This document shows, piece by piece, positions 24,495-34,529 of a stretch of 64,000 bases of DNA (positions are counted from its first letter, which is position 1; each line of letters opens with the position of its first letter). Where the stretch lies: NCBI RefSeq assembly GCF_029784135.1, contig NC_073746.1, positions 248,934,994 through 248,998,993 of the forward strand, read 5' to 3'. Below the pieces are notes generated by a model. The model worked only from the letters and a program-made list of their open reading frames with translations, was not told where the DNA came from and did no database searches. Position numbers and translations under genes: made by a program. Source of the stretch: Toxorhynchites rutilus septentrionalis. Its lineage: Eukaryota; Arthropoda; Insecta; Diptera; Culicidae.

Positions 24495-27400
24495 CTAAAA
24501 CTTTTTTAAATAATTGGCATGAAATATACCAAGGTTTTTATTGTTCTCGTCTACCAATTCATAGCTATCTCCTAAACACTTTCTCACAAATGCTACCGTG
24601 TATTTTGGTCCGAGTTTCGCACAGTAATCTTTGGCTTTGCTTGATAGTATTGTGGATTTTTTTAATACTTTCTCCCCCACCTGATATGTTGGTGCGTTTT
24701 TATTTGATCGTAGATTATAATATTTGGATTGTTTTTGGTATGCTTCGGCTAAGTTCTTCCTGACATCCGACATAAGTTTATCCTGTTCTTCGCTATCACT
24801 TGTTTGGGGATTGGTCTCTCTTATTTTCTCATATTCGGTTCCATTTATAATCTGATTACGACCGAACATTAGGTAAAAAGGTGAGTATTTTGTTGATTCG
24901 TGCACTGAATTACAAAGCGAATTAGAGATTTGTTGTAAATTATCGGACCATCGCTTATGATTATCCTTAATGGATGCTCGAATTGCAGTCGTTATGACCC
25001 TATTTACACGCTCGCTATTATTCACCTGTGGGTGGTAAGAGGGTGTGAGCCAATGCTTCACTCCATAATGTTTCAGTAGATTGCTGAATTCTTTTGAACA
25101 GAATTGCGTTCCGTTGTCTGACAACACAACCTCTGGGACACCGAATAGGAGGAATACGGATTGCTCGAGATATTTTACCAGTGAAGAAGCCGTTGCTTGG
25201 CGGAATGGTTCTACCAGGACGAATTTCGTGAAGACGTCGGTTAACACGAGTAAACAAGTGTATCTTTCCTTGCCAGAAGATGGGAAAGGTCCCAGGTAAT
25301 CGAGTGTCAAGAATTGCCATGGGTACTCACAAAATTTCTTCTGTGAGCCCATCGGAGGTGTCGGGTTTATGTTAATCGCTTTCGATGTTTTGCAAGGTAG
25401 ACAATCTTTGCAATATTTCCTCGTTTCTGTTGCCATTTTCGGCCAGAAATATTTCTCCTTAAGCCTGTTTAGCGTTTTCTCATACCCAAGATGAGAAGGT
25501 TCATGTATAGAACGAATGATTTCAGTACGTTCCAATGTCGTTGGGTAGTACTTCCATTCAAAACGCTTGTCTTTAAATTTTCCGTTTTCATCGACATGCT
25601 TGTATATTTTATTACCAGAAACCATGAAACTTTTAAATTTCTCAGGGTTCTGTTTTATTTGTTGCGTAAGATGTTCATATTCTTGGTCAACTTGTTCAAT
25701 AGACTCTATTCTTGATAGGCAATCTGCCAGTACGTTGTCTTTGCCTTTTCGGTACCGAATCACGAAATCATAAGATTGTAATTTCAAGGCCCAACGCAAC
25801 AATCTGGAGTTGGCGTTTGCCGCTGAAATTGAACATAGCCAAGTGATACTTTTGGCATCGGTTATCACAGTGAACGTGGTTCCTTCAACGTAGTGTCGAA
25901 AATTTTCAATTGCTAACAGAACTGCTAAACACTCTTTTTCTGTAGCTGAATATTTACGCTGAGTACTTGACAATTTTTTGCTATAGTATCCGACTATGCG
26001 TTTACCATCGTCATGCTCTTGAAGAAGAGCAGCACCAACAGCTAATTGAGATGCATCTGTTTCGATGAGAAACGGGCGGCTATAATCCGGGTTTGCTAAA
26101 ACCGGTGCCGATGTTAATATTGACTTCAAATCACAAAGTGCTTTCTCTGCATCTTCAGACCACGCGAATTTCTTAGATTTTTTTAACAAATCGGTGATAG
26201 GTGAAGTAATATGGCTGTATTTATTTATAAATTTTTGATAAAATCCAATCAAACCTAATAATCTTCTCACTTCTCGTATACTTTTAGGTCGAGGATAATT
26301 TAGAATTGGTTCCAATTTTGTACTCTCAATGGACAAGCCATTCTCGTTCAGTAAATATCCAAGGTACCTAACTTGTTTGCGCAGGAAGCGACTTTTCTCA
26401 ACGGAAATAGTCAGTCCAGCATGTTTAAGTCTGGAAGCTACAATCTGTAGTAAACGGAAGTGATCTTCAAGCGTTTCGGTAGCAATTATAACATCGTCCA
26501 AATAAATAAAAACGTTTGGCTCTAAATCAAACCCTATGGCTAGGTTCATTAACCTGCTCATAGTGAAAGGTGCATTCTTGAGTCCAAATGGAACAACCTT
26601 GAATCTGTACAACCCTTTGGGTGTTCGGAATGCTGTATAGTTCCTGGATATTTCTTCGAGAGGTATTTGAAAATACGCGTCTTCAAGGTCAACGATACTG
26701 AAGTACTTCGATTTTTGCAGACGGTGGAATATTTCGGTCATATTACGCATAGGGTAAGCGTCTTTCTTCGTGATCGAGTTTATTTTACGTGAATCGAGGC
26801 AAACGCGGATCTTCCCATTGGCTTTCTTGACGGGCACTAGAGGACTTGCCATTTCTGCAGTGCACTCTTCAATAACGTCCAGAGTTTTCCAGCGTTCCAG
26901 TTCTGGTTCTATTTTCTCCCACATTTTGGGTGAGTATTTGTACATAGGTAACTCCCTTATTTTAGCACCTTCGTTAAGCTCTATTACATGTGTGATTAAC
27001 GATGTGCGTCCTAGGCGATGCTCTGTTGTACAATCGAAACATTTCAAAACTTCTTTAAGCCTATTCTTATCTTTATTTAATAGTATATGCTCAGTTTCTA
27101 CTGTATCGATTACATGGTCTGTATCGTCCGGTAAATCTAAAGTGGGTATATCGAGTGAATCATCTTCTTCAGGATGAGACTTCATTACAATTTCTCCCTC
27201 ATTGTTTGTTTCCATAAAATGGATTGATAATGAAATTAGCTCTGCTTTTTCCGAAGCTATATTTTGTTCGATTCGTAGATAGTTAATTGATGGGTTTTCA
27301 GCCATGTTTGATGTCCACGTGAGTTCCAAATCTTCGATTTTATTTTGAGAAGCTATCATGGGACGAATTTGAAAAGCTCTCCAAAAATCCATTCCTAATA

Positions 27401-27797
27401 TTAAAGGCTTTCGTATTTGAGGAACCACTAGAGTTGAAATAACTTTGGTTTCGGTTCCAAGGGTGTAAGGAATATTGACGTAACCAAGGCATGTATGCTC
27501 TGTGTCATCAGCAGTGCATATTTTTATGTTGGACTTCAAAATTTTGAAACCATGTGTTTCTATTAAATTCATGCAGTTCGTAACACTGACTCCTGCTCCA
27601 GAATCGAGTAAGGCTACGATTTCCGTCCCGAGCACGTTAATCTTTATATGAGGACAGACGTTAGGGTTAACACGTAGTTCTAAAATTGATGTTATTTCCT
27701 CAATCATTGTATTGCGAAATTTGGGAATTGGTTCTATATGCGAGATGACTGAATTCCCAGGCAAACACCCCGCATTCAGTTTGTTGATGGGCGCGTT
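24495..27797 (-). CDS. pol: Pol polyprotein: protease, reverse transcriptase, RNase H, integrase
   Basis: About 1100 aa, open from 27797 in the -1 frame relative to gag. It has no ATG at its start (the first possible start at 27764 is TTG), so it is most likely made by -1 frameshifting; AACAAAC lies directly before the gag stop. Domains from the 27764 start: protease DSGA at about 54; reverse transcriptase with FSIVDLEDAYFQIPL, VPFGLKNAP and YLDD; RNase H with ETDAS, ATEKECLA and VITDA; integrase with an HHCC finger (HEPSHLGY...CKDCLPCK), core LTLDYLGPF, DNGTQF and a downstream Glu; C-terminal GPY/F-like region. All key catalytic residues are visible, and there are no internal stops, so the element may be active. 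Confidence 0.93.
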   Translation of the reverse strand, partial: NAPINKLNAGCLPGNSVISHIEPIPKFRNTMIEEITSILELRVNPNVCPHIKINVLGTEIVALLDSGAGVSVTNCMNLIETHGFKILKSNIKICTADDTEHTCLGYVNIPYTLGTETKVISTLVVPQIRKPLILGMDFWRAFQIRPMIASQNKIEDLELTWTSNMAENPSINYLRIEQNIASEKAELISLSIHFMETNNEGEIVMKSHPEEDDSLDIPTLDLPDDTDHVIDTVETEHILLNKDKNRLKEVLKCFDCTTEHRLGRTSLITHVIELNEGAKIRELPMYKYSPKMWEKIEPELERWKTLDVIEECTAEMASPLVPVKKANGKIRVCLDSRKINSITKKDAYPMRNMTEIFHRLQKSKYFSIVDLEDAYFQIPLEEISRNYTAFRTPKGLYRFKVVPFGLKNAPFTMSRLMNLAIGFDLEPNVFIYLDDVIIATETLEDHFRLLQIVASRLKHAGLTISVEKSRFLRKQVRYLGYLLNENGLSIESTKLEPILNYPRPKSIREVRRLLGLIGFYQKFINKYSHITSPITDLLKKSKKFAWSEDAEKALCDLKSILTSAPVLANPDYSRPFLIETDASQLAVGAALLQEHDDGKRIVGYYSKKLSSTQRKYSATEKECLAVLLAIENFRHYVEGTTFTVITDAKSITWLCSISAANANSRLLRWALKLQSYDFVIRYRKGKDNVLADCLSRIESIEQVDQEYEHLTQQIKQNPEKFKSFMVSGNKIYKHVDENGKFKDKRFEWKYYPTTLERTEIIRSIHEPSHLGYEKTLNRLKEKYFWPKMATETRKYCKDCLPCKTSKAININPTPPMGSQKKFCEYPWQFLTLDYLGPFPSSGKERYTCLLVLTDVFTKFVLVEPFRQATASSLVKYLEQSVFLLFGVPEVVLSDNGTQFCSKEFSNLLKHYGVKHWLTPSYHPQVNNSERVNRVITTAIRASIKDNHKRWSDNLQQISNSLCNSVHESTKYSPFYLMFGRNQIINGTEYEKIRETNPQTSDSEEQDKLMSDVRKNLAEAYQKQSKYYNLRSNKNAPTYQVGEKVLKKSTILSSKAKDYCAKLGPKYTVAFVRKCLGDSYELVDENNKNLGIFHANYLKKF

Positions 27798-29671
27798 TCA
27801 GAAACATTGTACGTGCTAAAACTTGGGTGATTTTTCTCGCAAGTTTTAGTAGTTCGTCCTAAATTACCACACGCGTAGCAAAAGACCAGTTTTGGCTCCT
27901 TACAAGATCTCCACGAGTGTCCATTTTTCTGACAATTCCAGCAAATGTTCTTGGAACTGGATTGCTGTGACTGGCCGGATTCTACTGCCATTTGTTGCGG
28001 TTTCCAGACTTTCTGTTTTCTCTGTAACGTGTTAAGCTGTATATTTTCTTCCTCTGAATATTCGTTCTCAGAACTATAAGCTTCGATGTTGTGAATTTCA
28101 TTTCTGACAGTATTCAAAGGTCTAAAGAAGTTCGGGTCATTCGCATCTATTTTATGATTTATTCTTATCAAATGTTCTAGATCGTGAATATCCATAACGG
28201 ACAGTCGAGAGCGGTAATGTGGGCGCATGTTCTCCCAGATTAGCTCGAAAATTGTTCTGGACGAAAAAGGACGTTGAAGACACTGATTCAATTTTTCCAT
28301 TTCAGTAACATATGCTACAAAGGTTTCGCCTTTCTTTTGTTTCAGTTCCCTAATCTGAGCTCGAATACCACGGTCTCTATTTGGGTTTCCATACCTAAAA
28401 CGAATTTCTTCTTCGAATCTGTGCCAATGAGTGAACCTGTCCTCACGGGTGAACCACCAGTCGAAAGCTTCACCTTTCAGACGGTTATGAATGTTTTGTA
28501 ACAGTTCTTTATCTGAAACTCCTTCATGACGTGCCAATTTTTTTACACGGTTCAAAAAATCTTCAACTTGTATCGATCTACTATCACCTGAGAAAGTGAG
28601 ATCCCAATTTTCTACTCTTGATTTTCGGTACTGTTTCCTGTTTCTACTCGAACTTCTGTCTGGTGTTCTTGAATATCGCCTAGATCTAAGATTATCTCTT
28701 CGATTTCTTTCCTTTTTATATCGTCTACTATTGCGGGTTTCATGCTCACTATCTGATGAGCTGGGATAGGAATATCGACCTTCTGTCTCTGCACTATCCG
28801 AACTACTAGATATGTCTGATCTTCGATGTTTAGTTTGCTTTATTCTTCGGTGAGAATGTTTATTCTCTGTCCGATCGTAGCGCGTGGTATGTCGTTCATT
28901 TTCCCTACTATCATGTTTTACTCGTTTTTCTTCATTTCTATCATCATAACGTTTTTCTTCGTTCCTGTTATATTCTCTATTACGACTTAGTATCTCACGA
29001 GGCGCGATTTCATGAACAGTTCTAACATGTTTCTCTTGATCTCGTACATATAAATCTTTTGGAATAGCTCCTTTATGCCCAACATTTCTAACATTTGCTT
29101 GTAATAATTTCGTCTTTATTTCTGGTCTCGAAATTTCTTCTAATAATCTCATTTGTTGAATGCCACTACTAATGCTCCCTTCTGCTATTTCCTCTAATGA
29201 TGCCTGTGCTGAAGCATTTTCTTCTTTCTCTATTTCTTCTTCATCATTTATGCTACCTGAATTAATATGTATCTTTTGATTAAACTCTTTCAGACTTTCT
29301 TCAATGACACTGCATAGCTTGTTTTTGAGCGTCTCTTGGCTCTCATCACTCGTAGAGGCACATGCTGCCCGGATTAGATAATGGCGCAATCTCGAGATAA
29401 GCGCACGGTCAAATTTCCTCTTCAACGTTTCTGTTATTGAACAGACATTGGATTCGATTGTTTTAGATTCATCTCTAATATTGTAAGTACCACGATGTTC
29501 TATTTGCTCTTTTTTCTCTTCAATAAATAATCTTCTTAAAAGTCTCTTTTTATCTTCTAGATGTTCACGAGGATCGATAGTTTGTCGTCTAAGACGAAGC
29601 TCAAAATTAATTTCATCTTCAGTGAGATGATCCGCTACTGGTAAAATATAAGGACCACTCATCTTGGACAC
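27776..29671 (-). CDS. gag: Gag polyprotein of the gypsy-type element
   Basis: 631 aa, starting MSKMSGPYILPVADHLTEDE. The N-terminal half is charged and predicted helical; residues about 230-350 are rich in Arg, Ser and Glu (RS-like, for example RRSDISSSSDSAE). The retrotransposon capsid-type domain lies at about 355-520 (VENWDLTFSGD, FDWWFTRED, KKGETFVAYVTEMEKL). Two C-terminal zinc knuckles follow: CWNCQKNGHSWRSC, a standard CCHC, and CYACGNLGRTTKTC, where Arg replaces the His. Gag forms the particle and packages the RNA. The frame is intact. Pol follows in the -1 frame and overlaps the gag end by about 22 nt. Confidence 0.9.
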   Translation of the reverse strand: MSKMSGPYILPVADHLTEDEINFELRLRRQTIDPREHLEDKKRLLRRLFIEEKKEQIEHRGTYNIRDESKTIESNVCSITETLKRKFDRALISRLRHYLIRAACASTSDESQETLKNKLCSVIEESLKEFNQKIHINSGSINDEEEIEKEENASAQASLEEIAEGSISSGIQQMRLLEEISRPEIKTKLLQANVRNVGHKGAIPKDLYVRDQEKHVRTVHEIAPREILSRNREYNRNEEKRYDDRNEEKRVKHDSRENERHTTRYDRTENKHSHRRIKQTKHRRSDISSSSDSAETEGRYSYPSSSDSEHETRNSRRYKKERNRRDNLRSRRYSRTPDRSSSRNRKQYRKSRVENWDLTFSGDSRSIQVEDFLNRVKKLARHEGVSDKELLQNIHNRLKGEAFDWWFTREDRFTHWHRFEEEIRFRYGNPNRDRGIRAQIRELKQKKGETFVAYVTEMEKLNQCLQRPFSSRTIFELIWENMRPHYRSRLSVMDIHDLEHLIRINHKIDANDPNFFRPLNTVRNEIHNIEAYSSENEYSEEENIQLNTLQRKQKVWKPQQMAVESGQSQQSSSKNICWNCQKNGHSWRSCKEPKLVFCYACGNLGRTTKTCEKNHPSFSTYNVSETRPSTN

Positions 29672-29965
29672 TTCAAAAATTCAGTTCAAACGATTAGAAA
29701 TCCAATTAAAATTTACTCTTTGGAAAATAATTCAGAACGTAGGAAAAAATATATTCTTAAAGCTAAAAATAATAGAATAATAGATTTAAAAAAAGAAAAA
29801 TGAGAAAGCTTATAACTATGTTTATGTACAAAATAACGCAATATTGGAAAAGGTAAAATCATATAATATTCTAAGAACTAAAATGATTGTAATATTCTAA
29901 TATATGTGATTATAATTTGTAATGGTGAATAACGTAGAAATCTGTGAGTTAAGGAAACGAATTTC
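29672..29965. other. Gypsy-type element 5' untranslated leader
   Basis: About 290 bp between the primer binding site and the gag start. AT-rich, no frame. The gag ATG is at 29671. Confidence 0.7.
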
Positions 29966-29977
29966 CGTTGGGCGCCA
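29966..29977 (-). promoter_or_regulatory. Primer binding site, tRNA-Lys(CUU) type
   Basis: One base inside the 5' LTR the minus strand reads TGGCGCCCAACG, complementary to the 3' end of tRNA-Lys(CUU) (…CGTTGGGCGCCA). The match ends after 12 nt. Confidence 0.8.
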
Positions 29978-29978
29978 A

Positions 29979-31412
29979 TGTAACCGTTCGAAGTCCCGAC
30001 ACGCGAGTGTAGTGAAACACGGTGGCTTTAGCGCCACTCCCAGTAGGGAGACCACCTGTCGTGTTGAATTAATGCCCGACTAACTACAAGAATAGCTCAG
30101 GGTCAAGTTAGCCTCGAACGATCACGTACGATTCCAGTAAGAGGTCACGTAGTTACAGGTGAACTCTCTTGCAAGAAATCATGTCCGACCAATGCGCGGA
30201 TTTCACGAACGCACAAAGAAACACTTTCAAAAATCTCACCAAACCGAATGAAAGCGTTGGGAGAGCGAATCAATCACCAATCTTCGAGAAATGAATAAAA
30301 TCTATTAGGAAATGTTATCTCAATGAAGGAAAGAAAACAGTGTTTAGAACCCTATTTACAATTTTATTTTCTACTTGTTACCTACTCTCTCCTTCTTCTC
30401 TTCCTACCCTAATTCTCCCTTTTATCCTTCTCTCTTCCCAAATTTCTCCAAGTTAAGAAATTCAACATAAATTAACGTAACGTGTAACGTGTTACGTTTC
30501 ACGACATGGCCATGCGTAAAGTTAGCACCTACCTGCGCGCAGGGTTTTACCGGACGTTGCTGACTGGCTGCGTGCTATGCTGTGTGCGCTGATACAGGCT
30601 GGATACAGATGAAGCCCGATTTATCGTCGGTATGCCACCGGTATGTTTCTTCCAGCAACTACCTCACAGTATATTGCGGTCGGGTCACAAATCAAAAAGC
30701 CCAGCGTGTAATGGCGGTCGCTGGGGGACACTGCGACTTCGTCGAATGCCGGTAGGATGATCCTTAATGTCACACATCCGTTTCGTTGCGGTTGGAATAA
30801 AAACCTATCGTGCTCCGAAAGAGCTCATTGAATCGGGGAATATCTCCGTCCCACGTATGCCGCCTGTTGAACAGGCTTTCTGTTCAACGGTAAGGGAAAC
30901 TCATAATTTTGGGAATGGGAATGAGAGAAGCGGAATTACCTGCTATCCTTGTATAATAAAATTCAAGCGGAACACAATAATATTTTCTTTGTAATTTCAG
31001 TTCACTAATGAAACAAAAAATAAATAAATCTATATAAACTAAACGTACTTTGAAAACTACCGTTTCTATTATCTATCGAAACAACATCTCCACTAAGTAC
31101 CTTTTGTACTTTCACTTTAGGAAAAAATCGTTCCACTCTCCGACCGCTCCGCAAACGAAATGGCCGAGAGTTCCTGAAAATAGTAGGCCGAGGCCGTAGC
31201 ATGCCAAATGGCGACTTATTTCCGCCCGAAAGTTTCTTGCAAACGATTTCGCCGTGAAACTGTACGTCGTTCCCTTATCGATAGTCATTATCGATAATGG
31301 ATACCTGAGGAAAACTGGACCCCTAATAGATGTCGTTGTTGTTGTTTTTTTTTTTAAAAAAATATTCGGCAATTATTCTTTTTTTTAATATTGACAGCGG
31401 AAAAACGTTACA
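29979..31412 (-). repeat. 5' LTR of the gypsy-type element
   Basis: As the element is on the minus strand, this is the upstream LTR and should drive transcription leftward. It has the same length and the same motifs as the 3' LTR, including the paired TATCGATA sites at 31276-31283 and 31289-31296. Confidence 0.95.
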
Positions 31413-32398
31413 ACCTTCCTCTTTACCCCGTCCATAAGGTTCTGTACAACGTCAGGTTGTAGTTTTTTTTGAACAGAAATCCATTTTCTCTTGAAGTCCG
31501 CCTCCGATTTGACAACTTTTGGGTTCTTCCGGAGGGCCTGCTTCATAATCGCCCAATATTTCTCTATTGGGCGAAGCTCCGGCGCGTTGGGCGGGTTCAT
31601 TTCCTTTGGCACGAAGGTGACCCCGTTGGCTTTGTACCACTCCAACACGTCCTTTGAATAGTGGCACGAAGCGAGATCCGGCCAGAAGATGGTCGGGCCC
31701 TCGTGCTGCTTCAATAGTGGTAGTAAGCGCTTCTGTAGGCACTCCTTAAGGTAAACCTGCCCGTTTACCGTGCCGGTCATCACGAAGGGGGCGCTCCGCT
31801 TTCCGCAAGAGCAGATCGCTTGCCACACCATGTACTTTTTGGCAAACTTGGATAGTTTCTGCTTGCGAATCTCCTCCGGAACGCTGAATTTGTCCTCTGC
31901 GGAGAAGAACAACAGGCCCGGCAGCTGACGAAAGTCCGCTTTGACGTAGGTTTCGTCGTCCATTACCAGGCAATGCGGCTTCGTCAGCATTTCGGTGTAC
32001 AGCTTCCGGGCTCGCGTCTTCCCCACCATGTTTTGCCTTTCGTCGCGGTTAGGAGCCTTCTGAACCTTGTATGTACGAAGGCCCTCCCACTGCTTGGTCC
32101 GCTGGACGAATAAACTTGACAAATTCAGCTTATTGGCGACATCCCGGACCGAACTTCTCGGATCACGTCCAAACTGCTTAACTACGCGCTTGTGATCTTT
32201 TTCACTGACGGAGCATCCATTTTTGCCGTTCTTCACCTACCGGTCGATGATTAGGTTCTCGAAGTATCGTTTTAGTACTCTGCTGACCGTGGATTGGACG
32301 ATTCCCAGCATCTTACCGATGTCCCGATGTGACAACTCCGGATTCTCGAAATGAGTGCACAGGATTAATTCACGACGCTCTTTTTCGTTCGACGACAT
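31413..32398 (-). pseudogene. ITmD37E transposase, copy 1, truncated by insertion
   Basis: Minus-strand frame starting at the ATG at 32398 (MSSNEKERRE, as in copy 2). A premature stop replaces a sense codon at about 32237, just before VKNGKNGCSVSEKDHKRV. The catalytic residues are present: MDDETYVK (first Asp), FWPDLASCHYS (second Asp) and RPIEKYW (Glu), with 37 residues between the second Asp and the Glu, the DD37E signature. The frame then runs into the LTR at 31412. The last codons lie on the other side of the retrotransposon at about 21992-22029 and lack the early stop seen in copy 2. Confidence 0.85.
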
Positions 32399-32561
32399 TT
32401 TTCCAAATTTACGAAAAATTGACAGTGAAGCATTCTATACATTCTATACGTGATCTATACACTCTTATCTGATTATAAGCGACAGCTGAAGATATAATTC
32501 CTAAAAATTAAATTTCTACAGCGTTTTTTCCGTGATGCAATTTGATGTGACACACCCTTTA

Positions 32562-34529
32562 GGCAGACACAAAATATAGTCAGTAAGTTTCACAAATTCC
32601 TTACATTCTAGAAATTTGTTCCTAAATATACCCAACCCATCGATTTGTAACTTGCACGAATTCTTTGTTTCTTCTTTTCATCTCATTGATTATAATTCAT
32701 TTATTCATTGTTTACACATCAAACAAAATATTTTTATATATGTGAACAGGAAGAATTATACTAATGCTTTTTGATTCCAATCCAACAGTCCATTTATTTG
32801 CTGATGTGCTTCTCCTAGACATCTCCTAAAGCCTTTCATTTTTCAATGTACCCCAACAAATTCTTAAAATTTGTCCACCGATTTAAGAAATTAAGCCTGA
32901 CGTATTTCATCTGAATCAACAAGACTTTGACCATATTACGAACCGCTCACGAGTTTTCTCGTGTTTCGCGTTCCGTCTGTTACGGATGGTTTGCCAGGAA
33001 TCTAACAAGGCCTACCGATGGCTCACCTTCGTCTCATCCACACCGAAGTAAACGATCTCATTCGTGGAATTCGAACAAATGAAGCGTACAATTTCGCCTC
33101 AAAACGTGCGGTCCGCAATATGTTAACAACACTTTCCACTTCACTAACCAAAAATACGTTTTCCCTTTTATGTTGAAGAATTCTAATAAAATCATCAGAA
33201 TTGCAACTTCAGTAACAAATACATCACCTCTTTCAATATGGACAATAAATGTTTGAAAGGTTACTAACTGGTCTCTGGAAAAAAGTGACCATAATTTGAG
33301 GCAAGGGTTGTGAAATAAATCGCATAGTACAACAGGGCATTTTTGTTGTGATGGAAAATAGGAGCGGAATCCGTGAAAAAAAAAAACAAAAAATCTATCG
33401 GTAGTTGGTCCATAGGAAAGAATCGTCTGTTGACATGCTCAAGCAATTTAGCATAATGTTAACCAACAAAATCATAAAATATCTTCAATGTTTCTGCACG
33501 AACCTTATAGATGTGAAAATAGTCATTAACTTTCACAGCGAATCTGCAAATATCGATATACCAAGCTCTTGAATACATACTGAAGATGTTCATTTTAAAA
33601 TAATTATTTGAAATTAATGAAAAGTAAAGTAAATTTTTTTTCTTCATTCTGAAAATACGGTACAAATTGCTAAAAAGACGTGACGACAATCAATCATGGT
33701 CGAAAAAACGGTAACGTCCCGTTCAAAACGGTACGTTTTAGTCAGCCTATTCATGATTCGTGCTTGTTCTTGCGATAACAATACACGCACTCAGAACAAT
33801 ACACGTAATGCACTCAGTATGCATCGCGACATTTTTCTCGTACTCGCGATTGGTCAGGGCGAGCACAATATGTAGCAATTGCAACAAGTTTTTGGGTCAA
33901 TAAGTAACCTGCATTATTTCTGCACCTTTTATCTTTCGAATGAATATTCTCGCTTTGTTCAACCGACGAAGATGTATTAACGCTCAAAACTTTGCACCCT
34001 AAACGTTGCGCTCTCGTTTTAGAAATTTGAAAGTTACACCTCAATATAGATTCAACTATGATGTGATGCAAAAATACAAAAGCATTCTTCATCAGATGGC
34101 ATGCAAATCGACGCGGTGCCTGCACCGAACAAAAATTGCACCACACTGTGCGATATCTATCTTTTATTCTTTCCTAGAATAGAGCAAAACCGCAAAACCG
34201 CATCAAGAAAGACTGCTGTTTGATAGCTATAGCAAGACGACTTGAATGATGATGATGATGATGATGTTTGTAATTATAGAAGCTTTAAAATGCGCCAGTA
34301 CATTTGCCTCTAGTCTTGAAAAAGACCAATTTAGTTGTGTCGTCGATCAGGAATATAAATTTCATCAAACATATTATTCCCGATTGGCACATGTCTCGTT
34401 ATAGCTTTTAGACTACTTCTTCATCAATAAGCAGTAGGTAAACTTGGAGTGTAGTAGCAAAAAATAGGGCATACCACAATAGTTCACAATAATGGACGCA
34501 GTGGTTCACATCCAACAGGGAAAAAATTC
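32562..34529. other. Inner part of inverted structure, no clear gene
   Basis: Non-coding overall. The stretch 33830-34150 is a strongly diverged relative of the leader module (it shares the TTTTATCTTTCGAATGAA, TATTAACGCTCAAAA and CGCTCTCGTTT blocks in the same order as 21225-21330). A (GAT)n microsatellite sits at about 34247-34266. A frame with stops near 33070-32900 on the minus strand (YFGVDETKV, RNRRNAKHEKTRERFVIWS) looks like decayed coding sequence of unknown family. Confidence 0.4.

Larger units (their letters stand above)
22030..31412 (-). mobile_element. Complete Ty3/gypsy-type LTR retrotransposon, young insertion
   Basis: Two 1434-bp LTRs (TGTAAC...GTTACA), 4-bp target duplication ACCT, tRNA-Lys-type primer binding site, polypurine tract, gag and pol, all on the minus strand; total 9383 bp. 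No difference was seen between the LTRs by eye. Element order PR-RT-RNaseH-IN places it with Metaviridae. No env-like frame was found between pol and the 3' LTR. It sits inside ITmD37E copy 1. Confidence 0.95.
21866..32559 (-). mobile_element. ITmD37E-type transposon, copy 1, split by an LTR retrotransposon
   Basis: Ends AAGGGTGTGTCACATCAAAT at 21866 and its inverted copy ending at 32559, with TA duplications at 21864-21865 and 32560-32561. The inverted repeats match those of copy 2 (45584-47088) over about 46 bp. Without the 9.4-kb retrotransposon (22030-31412 plus the ACCT duplication) it would be about 1.3 kb, carrying one transposase gene on the minus strand. Confidence 0.9.

Noticed and set aside
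25018..28501. Plus-strand and alternate-frame ORFs within gag and pol
   Set aside because: Shadows of the two long minus-strand coding regions.
22818..31372. Open frames of 65-86 codons inside both LTRs
   Set aside because: Present identically in both LTRs, overlapping on opposite strands and with no recognisable domain; chance frames in non-coding sequence.
32880..33130. Minus-strand coding-like stretch (YFGVDETKV, RNRRNAKHEKTRERFVIWS)
   Set aside because: Contains several stops and I could not assign a family, so it is only mentioned as possible decayed coding sequence.
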